Of a DNA stretch of 50,117 nt, positions 34,783 through 44,341 are shown in pieces; the first letter of the stretch is position 1; each line of letters begins with the position of its first letter. The notes beneath the pieces are model-generated. The model worked only from the letters and a program-made list of their open reading frames with translations, was not told where the DNA came from and did not search any database. A program made the position numbers and the translations under genes. Source of the stretch: Romeriopsis navalis LEGE 11480 (GTDB lineage Bacteria; Cyanobacteriota; Cyanobacteriia; Leptolyngbyales; Leptolyngbyaceae); contig NZ_JADEXQ010000039.1 in the NCBI RefSeq assembly GCF_015207035.1, forward strand, positions 1-50,117, written 5' to 3'.

Positions 34783-37023
34783 TTAGCGCTTCAGTTTTTT
34801 GGCACCCATCAGCGATCGCAAAACCGTTTCGGCCTGACTCGGCGCTGGTACGGAATCGGGTAACTGTTCATCCAGATGCGGCTTCAAAGCTGTATGAGGT
34901 TGTTGGTAGCGATCGATATAGTAGTAACCGCCGTAGGTCATTTTCGTCTTCACCCCATTAAAGGCAACACCGAGGACCGTTTCACCAGAATGCGTAAGCG
35001 CCGATTGGGCTGCGGCTAGGGCCTTGGTATTGACAGTTCCAGGACGAACCACCAGCATGACCCCATCGGATAATTGCCCTGTAAGTAAGCCATCCGCCAC
35101 AACACTAACTGGCGGAGTGTCAATAATCACGAAATCAAAGGCATCTGACACAACCGCAATCAAATCCCTCATACCCTGAGAATTCAACAAGGCAGTCGGA
35201 TTCGGCGGAATCGTCCCCGCCGTCAACACATGCAGATTACTCATCACCTTCGTGCTACAAGCCATGACATCAGCTTGGCCCACTAAAACGTCACTCAACC
35301 CCTTCAAGTTATGTAATTCCCAGGCCGTATGTTGCGTCGGACATCGCATATCGGCATCAATCAACAGCACTCGCTTACCCATTTGGGCCGTCGCGATCGC
35401 CAGATTCGCCGCCACGAAAGATTTACCCTCATTCGGCAGGGAACTTGTAATCGTAATCACCTTCAACGCCTTATCGGTCAAGGTAAAGCCAAGATTCGTC
35501 TGCAACATCTCAAACGCGACATTGGCTGGCGAGTAGGTCGCCTCGCGCAATGGTAAAGCCAATGTAGATGTGGTGGGCATCGTCAACGTCGGAATTTGTC
35601 CCAGCACCGGATAATCAACAATCCGCTTCGCTTCCTCGAGGTCTTTCACCGTATTATCTAAAGACTCTAGTAACCAAATCATGGCCGCCGACAAGGCCAC
35701 CGCAATAAATCCACCGAGCAATAAGTTTAAGGCAAGCTTTGGCGAAACAGACTTCTTCGGAATATTAGCATTAGCGACGATTTGCACATTCCCAATATTC
35801 TGATTTTCAATAATTTGGACTTCTTGCAGGCGCTTGAGTAACTCCTCATAGGTTGAACGCGCAACGTGCAAACGACGTTCTAACTCACGCTGATTTTGCT
35901 CTAGCTGTGGTAGCACATTCGCTCGCTGTTGTGACTGTCCCATCGCACTCGTCAGCACGGACAAACGATTGCGTAAACCTAATCTTTCAGCTTCCAGATT
36001 AACTAAATCAGCCGTGATTGACTGCTCTAGCTTACTAATATTCAATTTGCCATCCACATCAGTCTGAGGCGATCCAATCACCTGATTCACCCGCAATCTG
36101 AGTTGCGACTTTAAGGCTGCGGCCTTCCGCTGTAATTTCTGTACTGCAGGATGCTCATCTTGATATCGAGTCTGCTGCACCACCAAGTTGTCCTGCACTT
36201 GCCGATACTCACGCAGCGACTGTTGCACGGCTTCGGATTGACTCAGGGCAGTTAAAGCAATGCCAGTTTGCGCATTTACGCCAAGCCGTGATCCCAGCAC
36301 CGACATCTTTGAAGTCACAGAGGCTAATTCGGTGCGGGTTGCGGTCAAACGATCCGTGAGTTGGTTCAAACCACTGACCACAATCTTGGCTTCTTCATCC
36401 AAGGCAACGATTTGGTTCTCTTCTTTAAATTGTCGTAGAGACTGCTCGGCGACCAACACACGGGTCTCAACTTCCGGTAGCTGCTTTGTGATAAATTTAC
36501 GCGCAGCCACAGCCTCAGCACGGTTTGTTCGCTTATGGTGATCCAGATAATTACTAATCAACTGATTGACCACCGTCGCTGCTTCCTGGGGATCAGTACT
36601 GCGATACGATACGGCTAAAATATCGGTGCCACGCACAACTTTAATTTGCAACCGTTTGAGTAAGTCCTCCGGCTCCAAATCTTCTTCGGTTTTATCTTTG
36701 AGCTGGAGCTGCTGAATTGTTTTCTGCAGTAAAGGTTCCGATTTGATAATTTCTGATTCGGTTTGTAAGGGGTTACTTGAGTTGGTCAAACCACTTAATC
36801 CCCCGAATTCCTGTGACAAACCGGCCAGGGAAGAAGCTCGATCATCCTTATCAAACCGCAACTTTCCCTGGGATTGATAAATTGGTTTTTGTACGCTAGT
36901 GATTAAAAAAGTCGCACCTAATACTGCACCAAACACCAGGCTTGCTGGCAGCCAACGCCGCCTGATTGATTGACTGACCTGCTGGAGGTCAACATAGTCC
37001 TGGCTGGTAGATGATGATTGCAT
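34783..37023 (-). CDS. Polysaccharide co-polymerase / BY-kinase (Wzc-like)
   Basis: A 746-residue inner-membrane protein. There is a Wzz domain with a first membrane segment (about 25-45), a long periplasmic coiled coil (about 150-420) and a second membrane segment (LALNLLLGGFIAVALSAAM). The cytoplasmic tyrosine kinase domain has Walker A SSLPNEGKSF, Walker A' VLLIDADMRCP and Walker B FVIIDTPP. A Tyr-rich stretch (YGGYYYIDRY) near the C-terminus is the likely autophosphorylation cluster. These proteins control chain length and export by cycles of phosphorylation. It is the first gene of the minus-strand export pair and is divergent from the sugar-transferase operon. Confidence 0.93.
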   Translation of the reverse strand: MQSSSTSQDYVDLQQVSQSIRRRWLPASLVFGAVLGATFLITSVQKPIYQSQGKLRFDKDDRASSLAGLSQEFGGLSGLTNSSNPLQTESEIIKSEPLLQKTIQQLQLKDKTEEDLEPEDLLKRLQIKVVRGTDILAVSYRSTDPQEAATVVNQLISNYLDHHKRTNRAEAVAARKFITKQLPEVETRVLVAEQSLRQFKEENQIVALDEEAKIVVSGLNQLTDRLTATRTELASVTSKMSVLGSRLGVNAQTGIALTALSQSEAVQQSLREYRQVQDNLVVQQTRYQDEHPAVQKLQRKAAALKSQLRLRVNQVIGSPQTDVDGKLNISKLEQSITADLVNLEAERLGLRNRLSVLTSAMGQSQQRANVLPQLEQNQRELERRLHVARSTYEELLKRLQEVQIIENQNIGNVQIVANANIPKKSVSPKLALNLLLGGFIAVALSAAMIWLLESLDNTVKDLEEAKRIVDYPVLGQIPTLTMPTTSTLALPLREATYSPANVAFEMLQTNLGFTLTDKALKVITITSSLPNEGKSFVAANLAIATAQMGKRVLLIDADMRCPTQHTAWELHNLKGLSDVLVGQADVMACSTKVMSNLHVLTAGTIPPNPTALLNSQGMRDLIAVVSDAFDFVIIDTPPVSVVADGLLTGQLSDGVMLVVRPGTVNTKALAAAQSALTHSGETVLGVAFNGVKTKMTYGGYYYIDRYQQPHTALKPHLDEQLPDSVPAPSQAETVLRSLMGAKKLKR

Positions 37024-37603
37024 GGGGACAGTTCAGATTTTGAGGAACGGTATAGCGATTTAGCAACCAGCCACCCCTGAGTGGCCGTGCCTAAATCCTG
37101 AAGTGACAAAGATCGACTTAAGCAATACTTAAAATCAAGGACACACCAGATAAGCGTAGTCATACCAGATAGCACAAACGAAAAATTATCGTCACAGCCT
37201 AGACAAACTGCGTAAATGTACGAGGAGGTGACCCTGCACAGTTTCATTGAATTACAGCGTTTCAGCATCCGTAATTTTTCTGAGGGATCAGCTATGCTCA
37301 AAAAACAAACGTATTTCCTTCCGTAAAACCGCTAAACCCGCAAATTCGAACTCCCACTAAACTTGTCAGCGTCATCGCTCGGTCAAATCACCCCAAAAAG
37401 TTGCCTAAGGTCAGTAAATCTCAATTTAAATCGCAACTTAAATTGAGGTTTCAATATCACTCTCGGGAACTGTAAGAATACTCAAGCAATTTCAGTTTCT
37501 ACGGAAATTCACTGAGTCCAAATACCTCATCCCGAGTTTGGCCATGAAACTAGTCAGCATTTTTCTGATTTGACTGTGCGAATGTAGAAATCTAGGGAAG
37601 AGT
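37024..37603. other. Divergent regulatory region of the polysaccharide locus
   Basis: About 580 AT-rich bases between the export pair and the biosynthetic genes. A 10-bp perfect palindromic hairpin (37420-37447) lies near the centre. Promoters for both directions must be here but none matches consensus clearly. A minus-strand frame covering 36918-37301 shows no protein features. Confidence 0.45.
37420..37447. promoter_or_regulatory. Inverted repeat in the divergent promoter region
   Basis: CTCAATTTAA (37420-37429) and TTAAATTGAG (37438-37447) around ATCGCAAC. Its symmetry and AT-rich arms fit a dimeric regulator site, but no family can be named. Confidence 0.4.
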
Positions 37604-37774
37604 ATGTTTCTGAAGATCATCAGACCACAGTTCGATCGTGATTATCGCGTTCGAACGATGGTTCACCGTCATCTACTTACTGATCAGTTTCCACAATGGC
37701 TGAGGCTATATCCGAACCGAATCCAGAAGCGCATTCGTTCACATAATAATTTCCAGGGGGGCTATGCCGTATGA
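37604..37774 (+). CDS. Small basic protein translationally coupled to the sugar transferase
   Basis: A 56-codon ORF starting ATG at 37604 with AGGGA five bases upstream. The product begins MFLKIIRPQFDRDYRV, is rich in Arg/His and aromatic residues (QWLRLYPNRIQKRIRSHNN) and has no membrane segment. Its TGA stop (37772-37774) overlaps the ATG of the sugar-phosphate transferase (37771), an ATGA arrangement also used between that gene and galE. The coupling and Shine-Dalgarno sequence support a real gene. The function is unknown. It could be a translation-coupling leader peptide or a small partner of the membrane transferase. Confidence 0.6.
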   Translation: MFLKIIRPQFDRDYRVRTMVHRHLLTDQFPQWLRLYPNRIQKRIRSHNNFQGGYAV

Positions 37775-39003
37775 TGTCATCGACTAATTGGCAACAGCAC
37801 CGTCCCTGGATTGACTGGCTACTTCAACCCTCACGTCTCTCAGTAGTGAGACTTAGCAGTGACCTTTGTGGCGCTTTAGTCTGTTTCGGGCTATTCCCAT
37901 TAGCGGCAGCAAATCAACTTGGCTTAAAGACAGTTTGGGTTAGCGCTGGATGTCTCCTGGCGGCTTGGTTATGGTTATCACGATTATTGATTCAGATGTG
38001 GCGACATCATCATGAACGCCAAAGCCAATGGTTGTTGTTATCTAACCCAGAAGCAACATCTGGGTTTAGCCAGCAGTTTCGACAGTTACTTCCCCACGGG
38101 GAGTTAGTTGCCTTAACGCAGTCCCAAACAACCAAGGAGCAGATAGCGACAAACCCAGAAACAAGTGATCCGATCCATCAAGCTGGCCCGATTCACAATC
38201 TGTTGAATCTTCAACAGCGACCTTGGTCCGGCATCATCCTTGACCCGCAGCTAGAACTCGCTGAGACACATCAGGAATGCCTCATGGAAATGCGATTAAG
38301 CGGCATCCCCGTATATCGCTTCTCGGAATTCTATGAGACTTTCTGGAGCAAGCTGCCATCACGGGTTCTCTGGCGCAACTGGTTTACCCTCAGTGATGGG
38401 TTCCAACTCCAGCGGAGCAATCCGCTCTGGTGGGTCAAACGGATGAGTGATGTCGTCGTGGCCGTGATGCTATCAGTTTTGCTTGCACCACTGATGCTGC
38501 TGGCAACGATCGCCATCAAACTCAATAGCCCCGGTCCGATCTTTTATAGTCAAATTCGCACAGGGTTAAATCAACAACCCTTCCGAGTCTATAAATTTCG
38601 ATCGATGTACCAAGATGCCGAAAGTCGGGGGGCGCAATGGGCGAAAAAGCGCGATCCACGCATCACACCCGTGGGCAACTTTCTGCGCATGACCCGGATT
38701 GATGAACTACCTCAAATTTGGAATGTGCTAAGAGGCGATATGAGCCTCATTGGCCCACGTCCAGAGCGGCCAGAGTTCGATGAAAAACTGGCCGCGGTAA
38801 TTCCCTACTATTACCTGCGCTATCGGGTGAAACCCGGCATTACGGGTTGGGCACAGGTGATGTATCCCTATGGTGCATCCGTAGAAGATGCATACGAAAA
38901 ACTATCGTATGACCTCTACTACATGAAGAACTATTCACTCGGACTAGAACTTCAAATCTTCCTCAAAACCATTAAAGTTGTTGTACTAGGCAAAGGGCGA
39001 TGA
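37771..39003 (+). CDS. Polyprenyl glycosylphosphotransferase (priming sugar transferase)
   Basis: A 410-residue WcaJ/CpsE-type enzyme that moves a sugar-1-phosphate onto undecaprenyl phosphate, the first step of repeat-unit assembly. N-terminal membrane segments lie at about 30-75 (two hydrophobic stretches), then a divergent cytoplasmic domain. A re-entrant membrane helix (VVAVMLSVLLAPLMLLATIAIK) precedes the catalytic domain: LNSPGPIFYSQIRTG, FRVYKFRSMYQDAE, LRMTRIDELPQIWNVLRGDMSLIGPRPERPEF (Asp-Glu pair) and VKPGITGWAQV. The motif in the previous list is split over about 225-330. AGGGGGG lies ten bases before the start. It overlaps galE by ATGA. Confidence 0.93.
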   Translation: MMSSTNWQQHRPWIDWLLQPSRLSVVRLSSDLCGALVCFGLFPLAAANQLGLKTVWVSAGCLLAAWLWLSRLLIQMWRHHHERQSQWLLLSNPEATSGFSQQFRQLLPHGELVALTQSQTTKEQIATNPETSDPIHQAGPIHNLLNLQQRPWSGIILDPQLELAETHQECLMEMRLSGIPVYRFSEFYETFWSKLPSRVLWRNWFTLSDGFQLQRSNPLWWVKRMSDVVVAVMLSVLLAPLMLLATIAIKLNSPGPIFYSQIRTGLNQQPFRVYKFRSMYQDAESRGAQWAKKRDPRITPVGNFLRMTRIDELPQIWNVLRGDMSLIGPRPERPEFDEKLAAVIPYYYLRYRVKPGITGWAQVMYPYGASVEDAYEKLSYDLYYMKNYSLGLELQIFLKTIKVVVLGKGR

Positions 39004-40106
39004 AACAGACAGTATTGGTTACTGGTGGCGCTGGTTATATTGGTTCACACGTCGTCCGTCAGCTCGGAGAAGCGGGCTACGACATCGTGATCTACGATAA
39101 CTGCTCAACTGGAGTACCTGCTTCGATTCTCTATGGAGATTTGGTTGTAGGTGATTTAGCCGACCAAGATCGCTTATATAAGCTATTTTCCCGGCATAAA
39201 TTTAGCGCTGTGCTGCACTTTGCGGCCAGCCTCATTGCTCCAGAATCCGTGGAAAATCCACTGGATTACTATGCCAACAACACTCGCAATACCTTGAATC
39301 TGCTGCGTTGCTGCGATGTATTCAATGTTGAGCAACTTGTGTTCTCAAGTACCGCCGCTGTCTATGGTGAGCCGGGAGAGAAGCCAGTAACCGAACAAAC
39401 GCCCACCTTGCCGATTAACCCTTACGGCCGATCGAAGTTAATGAGTGAGTGGCTGATCCAAGATCATGCGCGCGCTTCCAAGTTACGCTACGTCATCTTG
39501 CGTTACTTCAATGTCGCGGGCGCTGATCCGGGTCGGCGGATCGGTCAAATGACCGCGGCCACACATCTCGTCCGGGCTGCTTGCGACGCCGCACTGGGTC
39601 GCAAGCCAGAAATCAAAATTTTTGGCACGGATTTTGCCACGTCAGACGGCACTGGCATTCGTGACTATATCCACGTTGAAGACCTCGCCTCAGCCCATCT
39701 GGGTGCACTGCAATATCTCGAAGGCAACAATCAGTCCCAAACGCTGAATTGTGGTTATGGAAAGGGCTATAGCGTGCGGCAGGTAATTGATTTGGTTCAG
39801 CAAGTTTCGGGGGTTAAGTTCAAGGTATTAGAAGCACCCCGGCGCCCCGGCGATCCAGCTTGCGTCACGGCCTGTGCCGATCGCATTCGCGAAGTGCTTG
39901 ATTGGCAACCGCAATATGACGATCTTGAAACAATTATTCGGACAGCCTTATTCTGGGAAATTCGACGTGATTTACAAGGTGCAAAACACCCCTTGGTTGA
40001 TACGATCGCGACTCGACTCAAACAAGCTGCTGCTGAACGCAAGCTCGCAAGAATGCCCCAAGCATCCGCAACATCAACACAATATAGGCAACCGAAATCC
40101 GCATAA
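39000..40106 (+). CDS. galE: UDP-glucose 4-epimerase
   Basis: An extended SDR epimerase of 368 residues. The NAD-binding TGGAGYIGSH motif lies at residues 8-17. The active site comprises SSTAAVYG (Ser/Thr) and the YGRSK motif (Tyr-x-x-x-Lys). RYFNVAGADP and the substrate loop TSDGTGIRDYIHVEDLA are typical of GalE. It interconverts UDP-glucose and UDP-galactose, here probably supplying precursors to the polysaccharide. It is about 30 residues longer than usual because of a polar C-terminal tail (from about 335). The start overlaps the stop of the sugar transferase, so the two genes are translationally coupled. A hairpin follows 27 bases after the stop. Confidence 0.94.
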   Translation: MKQTVLVTGGAGYIGSHVVRQLGEAGYDIVIYDNCSTGVPASILYGDLVVGDLADQDRLYKLFSRHKFSAVLHFAASLIAPESVENPLDYYANNTRNTLNLLRCCDVFNVEQLVFSSTAAVYGEPGEKPVTEQTPTLPINPYGRSKLMSEWLIQDHARASKLRYVILRYFNVAGADPGRRIGQMTAATHLVRAACDAALGRKPEIKIFGTDFATSDGTGIRDYIHVEDLASAHLGALQYLEGNNQSQTLNCGYGKGYSVRQVIDLVQQVSGVKFKVLEAPRRPGDPACVTACADRIREVLDWQPQYDDLETIIRTALFWEIRRDLQGAKHPLVDTIATRLKQAAAERKLARMPQASATSTQYRQPKSA

Positions 40107-40133
40107 TAGACAAAGTTAAACAGCATTTTCAAA

Positions 40134-40170
40134 TCAAATGGGGGGCACAGATTATGTGCCCCCCATTTGA
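40134..40170. terminator. Bidirectional hairpin between galE and the GT2 gene
   Basis: Perfect 16-bp stem (40134-40149 with 40155-40170), loop GATTA, core GGGGGGCACA. T runs are short on both sides, but position between convergent genes and stem strength support termination. Confidence 0.75.
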
Positions 40171-40202
40171 TTGCCAATCGATTCATTCGTTAATCGAGCA
40201 CA

Positions 40203-41348
40203 TTACCAACCACGGTGGTTAAGTACGCGCTGGCGAAAGAGTTGGTAAGCATAACCACTAAAGTGGGCTAGGGGCAACGTAAATAGCGTAACGCTGCAGC
40301 TCAAGACACGCATCATAAACGATGGTGCGTGTCTTGGCATAGCACGCCAAATCTCTGCTAAGAACGCACGATTATGCTTAGCAACCACCCGCACACTCTC
40401 AAGCACTGGAAGGCATAAGCCCAAAAGTGCTAACCCAAAAGTCGGCAAACGTAATACAGGCAACAAACCACTAGCAATCGTCATTGCACAGAATCCAGAA
40501 AGGGCCAGAAACGGTAGCCTGCCTCGTAACTGTTTACGGTTTCCATGCTTCTTAGCGGTTAAACATCGGCCACGGCCGTATTTAAAATATTGTTTCCATA
40601 GTGATCGCCAAGTCTTACGCGGGTAGTACCAAGTCTGAATCGCTGAACTGACATAAATCGCACGCGGGTTGAGATCGAGCAAGCGCTGATTCAGTTCAGC
40701 ATCTTGGTTCGTAATTTGAGTTGTATCAAAGAGGGGTTTTGAGAATTCCGGCGTCTCTTCTGACACAGTCGCATTACCAGATACCTGGAGAAGCGCATCA
40801 CGCCAGAAACATCCCAGATATACAGTATCCGCATAACCGGTATAGCTCGGATCACGATATTTCGCACCACCACTACCAAGAAAACTCTTCGTGGCTAAGG
40901 CAATACCAGATTGGAACGCAGTCTTCGCCACAAACCGCTGTGCGCCACCCACATTAAATGCATCAGACTGCTGCAGAGCCTCAACACAGCGTTCAATATA
41001 ATCGGGCGCGTAGTCAGAATGGGCATCGGCACGCAAGATAATCTCACCCACTGATTGCGCAAGCGCCAAATTCAAACCAGCTGATTGGATTTTCTGAGGA
41101 TTATCAATCAACTTGACGCGGGAATCTTCGGAAATCAGATTTTGAATAATTTCACGGGTACGATCGTGGCTGCGGCCATCCGCGATACAAACTTCAATTA
41201 GATTTGGATAGTTAGTATTAAGAAATCCTCGTACAATCCGCTCAATATCAGCAGCTTCATTATACGTTGGAATCACCACACTCAGACTCGGATATGTTCG
41301 CGACAGTGATGATTTTTGTTTTTGCTCAGTCAACAACGACTTTGACAT
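40203..41348 (-). CDS. GT2 glycosyltransferase (ExoA-like), membrane associated
   Basis: A 381-residue family 2 transferase with a GT-A domain: PSLSVVIPTYNEAADIERIV at the N-terminus, VCIADGRSHDRT, GEIILRADAHSDY (DxD-like, DAH), and TNQDAELNQRLL, the ED-like acceptor motif, here QDAE. A QxxRW-like KQYFKYGRGR follows. The C-terminal 110 residues carry about two hydrophobic segments (FLALSGFCAMTIASGLLPVL and a second at about 350), anchoring it to the membrane. It resembles ExoA of succinoglycan synthesis, which adds a glucose to the lipid-linked repeat. It is the last gene of the minus-strand cluster, 229 bases beyond the polymerase gene. Confidence 0.9.
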   Translation of the reverse strand: MSKSLLTEQKQKSSLSRTYPSLSVVIPTYNEAADIERIVRGFLNTNYPNLIEVCIADGRSHDRTREIIQNLISEDSRVKLIDNPQKIQSAGLNLALAQSVGEIILRADAHSDYAPDYIERCVEALQQSDAFNVGGAQRFVAKTAFQSGIALATKSFLGSGGAKYRDPSYTGYADTVYLGCFWRDALLQVSGNATVSEETPEFSKPLFDTTQITNQDAELNQRLLDLNPRAIYVSSAIQTWYYPRKTWRSLWKQYFKYGRGRCLTAKKHGNRKQLRGRLPFLALSGFCAMTIASGLLPVLRLPTFGLALLGLCLPVLESVRVVAKHNRAFLAEIWRAMPRHAPSFMMRVLSCSVTLFTLPLAHFSGYAYQLFRQRVLNHRGW

Positions 41349-41577
41349 TACTGAAATAACCTAAACACAGAGGTGTTGTTTTTATACACCAGGGCCAGTT
41401 ATTTGCTATTCAGTATTCTCACTCAAGTTATATTGTCAACCCGACCAAAATACGACTAACCAAAAGAAATGAACTTAATTCTAGACAATATATCAGTCAA
41501 AAAATCACCAGAAAAACACTCAACTAAAAGCTAAAATCCACCTAGTATTGAGCCAGTAAAATTGCAAACAATGGAGT

Positions 41578-42960
41578 TTAAGATTCGCCTTGAGTTCGGG
41601 GAGACATATCTTGCAAACCAATTAAAATAAGAATCCAGCCTGTAGGAAGGGAAGCCAGACTATTAAAGTACAACATCATAGAGCCGCAGATCAGACATGC
41701 GCAGGCAAAAGCCGAAGGCATACCTACTTTCATTATTTTTTTCAACAAGAGACTTAAAAACATGGAAGATAGCGTAAATAGGCCAATGCATCCCATATCA
41801 AAAGACACCAAAGCAGCATAAGCATAAGGCTTCAAATTCTTAAATCCGTTATAAACAAAGAACTTAACCTTAGAGGCATCAATCCCAGCTTGCTCTAACG
41901 TATCTAAAAAATTCACTGACCAAGAACCCAACCCAGAACCCAACCCACGCGTTTCAACAATATTATAATAACCAGAGTAAACACTCAAGGTTCGCTGACT
42001 ACCTAGATCATTAGTCAAACCCAAGATATCTATCAGATTAAAATTATCAGCATTAAGATTGGATAATGCAACTACTAAATCAGTAACTCTCGATTCTGGC
42101 AGCGAGACACTAAATACCTGTAGAGAAATCAAAACAGGCACTAACGCACACATAAGTAATAGTATTTTTTTACTGACTCTCAATCCTTGATCAGTTGAAA
42201 ACCGTGTTCGAACACTTCCAATAGAATATGAAATTAAAGTTTTCATGAGAAAGCCGAAAACAAACACAGCAATAAATGAGGCGATCGTTGCTGAGCGGTT
42301 TAACACAATCATGGACACGCAACTAGCTAACATCAAAACAAATTCCTGTTTAGCGAGCCGCTGCTTTCGATAAAGAAAAAGACAAATAGCCAAGAGCAAA
42401 ATAATCACTTGCGCTGCATAAGATGGTTCTGGGGCAAATCCAGCAACACCTCTTGTTCCACCAAGAGCAGCACTAGAAAATCGAGAAATCAAGCGCGATA
42501 AGATAAAACTAATACCTGTCGCATTCAAAATTGACGGCAGAAATGCCTGCAAAATACTAATCCCAGCCCAAGCATATATACAAAGTTTTACAACCTGCAC
42601 TTTGAGTAAGTGCAGGTTTTCATACAATGCGACAAAAATCAGTAAGGGAGCAAACAAAATTACTATTGATTCTAGTCCAGCTGGCAGAAAAAAAGATTCT
42701 GATGGATTAGCAATATATCCTATTAGTCCTATAAAGAAATAGCTTCCAAGTACAAACAAATAAGGCAATAAAGTCTGTTTCGGAAATGTATGCTTACGCA
42801 GTAACAGAAGATGAATTGCAGCAACTACACAAGCAATTGGCTGTGTCTCAGAACTGCCCAAGGGAATAATTCGAAGAAATGGAAAGACAGATAGCAGGAA
42901 AATCAGATTGACAACATTCTGCTTGGCAGCACTGGTTACGGCAGATTGAACTTCTAACAT
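41578..42960 (-). CDS. Candidate polysaccharide polymerase (Wzy-like membrane protein)
   Basis: A 460-residue very hydrophobic protein with about 10-12 predicted membrane helices by eye. It has the layout of O-antigen/EPS polymerases: a larger extracytoplasmic loop in the second half (about 285-375) and a GFAPEPSYAAQ motif at the start of a helix, an EPS-like signature found in some Wzy proteins. Wzy links repeat units on the periplasmic face. Primary sequence is poorly conserved in this class, so the call rests on topology plus position between glycosyltransferase genes and the flippase cluster. AT-rich, as is common for wzy. Confidence 0.7.
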   Translation of the reverse strand: MLEVQSAVTSAAKQNVVNLIFLLSVFPFLRIIPLGSSETQPIACVVAAIHLLLLRKHTFPKQTLLPYLFVLGSYFFIGLIGYIANPSESFFLPAGLESIVILFAPLLIFVALYENLHLLKVQVVKLCIYAWAGISILQAFLPSILNATGISFILSRLISRFSSAALGGTRGVAGFAPEPSYAAQVIILLLAICLFLYRKQRLAKQEFVLMLASCVSMIVLNRSATIASFIAVFVFGFLMKTLISYSIGSVRTRFSTDQGLRVSKKILLLMCALVPVLISLQVFSVSLPESRVTDLVVALSNLNADNFNLIDILGLTNDLGSQRTLSVYSGYYNIVETRGLGSGLGSWSVNFLDTLEQAGIDASKVKFFVYNGFKNLKPYAYAALVSFDMGCIGLFTLSSMFLSLLLKKIMKVGMPSAFACACLICGSMMLYFNSLASLPTGWILILIGLQDMSPRTQGES

Positions 42961-43023
42961 TATGTCGCAAGCCTTGTATTTGGAGCAGTAGCAATAAATC
43001 TACTTTTATCAATAAATATTAGC

Positions 43024-44277
43024 TTATTGAGACTTACAGCCGTAAATTTGAAAGTAAAGTGATTCAATCATTGATTCCGTTAAAAATGGGGAGGCCAAAA
43101 GTTTCGGAATGAATCGAGCCAAAACTTTTACAGGGTTGTCTTCAAATGCTAAGTGCTCAAACATACGTGGAAGTAAATATTTAGGATTCGTAGAGATACC
43201 TCCAAAACGGCTGAGTGATATTGTCTTTCCGGGAACAAATTTTGCTGAACACCAAGGTTTATAGCGACGCCATAGCTCTGAATCTGCACTATAGGGAAAT
43301 GTTATATCAAATCGGTGAAGTCTAAAATCTCGACGATGCATAAAGAAAGCCTGATGTGGAATATGCTGATTTCTGGGTTTAGAGTAAAGTAGTCTTGGGA
43401 ATTGGCGACTAAAAAAGATGTTTGCCCCACAAATAGACACTTCAGAATCCTGAAAATCCATAGAATCAAGAACTAAATTATTCGCAAACATATCACCAAC
43501 ATTCATAAAATTAACAAAATCACCTTGCGCAAGCTCAAAACCTTTATTCATCGCATCATACAAACCAGAATCTGGTTCACTGATCCATTTAGAAATATAC
43601 TTTTCGTACTTACTAATAATCTCTAATGTTCGATCTGTTGAATCTCCATCAACAACGATATATTCAATATTAGGATATGTTTGATTGATGACCGATTGAA
43701 TAGTTTGTTCTATCAGCAGCTCACCATTATATACGACTGTAACAACAGTAACTAAGGGGGGAGGCGTCTTAATATTCAGTGTTGAAGACTGACAAGTGAG
43801 ATAAGGAGTATCAATTTCAAATGGATGCATACACGGCAAAGCCACATACAAATGATGCACACTACGCCAATAAGATCCTAAGATGTAGCGTTCAGGCAAC
43901 AGCTTTAATAAAGAAGAAACCGGCATTGAGCTATCTAACTCTAGATTCTCCAACAGTTGAGTTTCAGGCTCACACAGGTAAATAATAATTTTATGCTGTT
44001 CTACACTAGAAACTTCTGATTGGTCAATCAATGGCAATCTATCCCAGGCCTGATCAATCAGATTCTGTTGGAAGATTTTATTATCACTAGCATATCGAAC
44101 ATCAAATTCATAAATTTCCCCATCCAAGTCTAAGGCAGAAATCTGTATTAGTTCCACTGCACCACATAGACACAAGCTGGATTCAGCAGGAAACCGCACC
44201 TCCAAAATTCGCTGAATCTTTGTAGGCAAATTCAGCTGCTTCAGAAAATTAAGATAACGATCTTTTCTTTGAGTCAT
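43024..44277 (-). CDS. GT2 glycosyltransferase with an unknown N-terminal domain
   Basis: About 417 residues. The second half is a GT-A family 2 domain: PLVTVVTVVYNGELLIEQTI, VVDGDSTDRTLEII, a DSGLYDAMNKGFELAQGD motif and FMNVGDMF. The first 170 residues match nothing I recognise; they may be a binding or regulatory domain. The longest frame starts with TTG at 44340, but ATG at 44277 has GGAAG five bases upstream and is preferred. Intermediate ATGs at 44307 and 44289 lack ribosome sites. It lies 64 bases downstream of the GT4 gene and 63 bases upstream of the polymerase, apparently in one operon. AT-rich. Confidence 0.85.
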   Translation of the reverse strand: MTQRKDRYLNFLKQLNLPTKIQRILEVRFPAESSLCLCGAVELIQISALDLDGEIYEFDVRYASDNKIFQQNLIDQAWDRLPLIDQSEVSSVEQHKIIIYLCEPETQLLENLELDSSMPVSSLLKLLPERYILGSYWRSVHHLYVALPCMHPFEIDTPYLTCQSSTLNIKTPPPLVTVVTVVYNGELLIEQTIQSVINQTYPNIEYIVVDGDSTDRTLEIISKYEKYISKWISEPDSGLYDAMNKGFELAQGDFVNFMNVGDMFANNLVLDSMDFQDSEVSICGANIFFSRQFPRLLYSKPRNQHIPHQAFFMHRRDFRLHRFDITFPYSADSELWRRYKPWCSAKFVPGKTISLSRFGGISTNPKYLLPRMFEHLAFEDNPVKVLARFIPKLLASPFLTESMIESLYFQIYGCKSQ

Positions 44278-44341
44278 CAGAGCTTCCATATTCAACAAAC
44301 TGAACATTGTATTTAATATGATTTCCAGAACGTAGGACAAA

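Noticed and set aside
36918-37301. 127-codon minus-strand ORF upstream of the BY-kinase
   Set aside because: It overlaps the kinase start in another frame, has low-complexity composition and no ribosome site.
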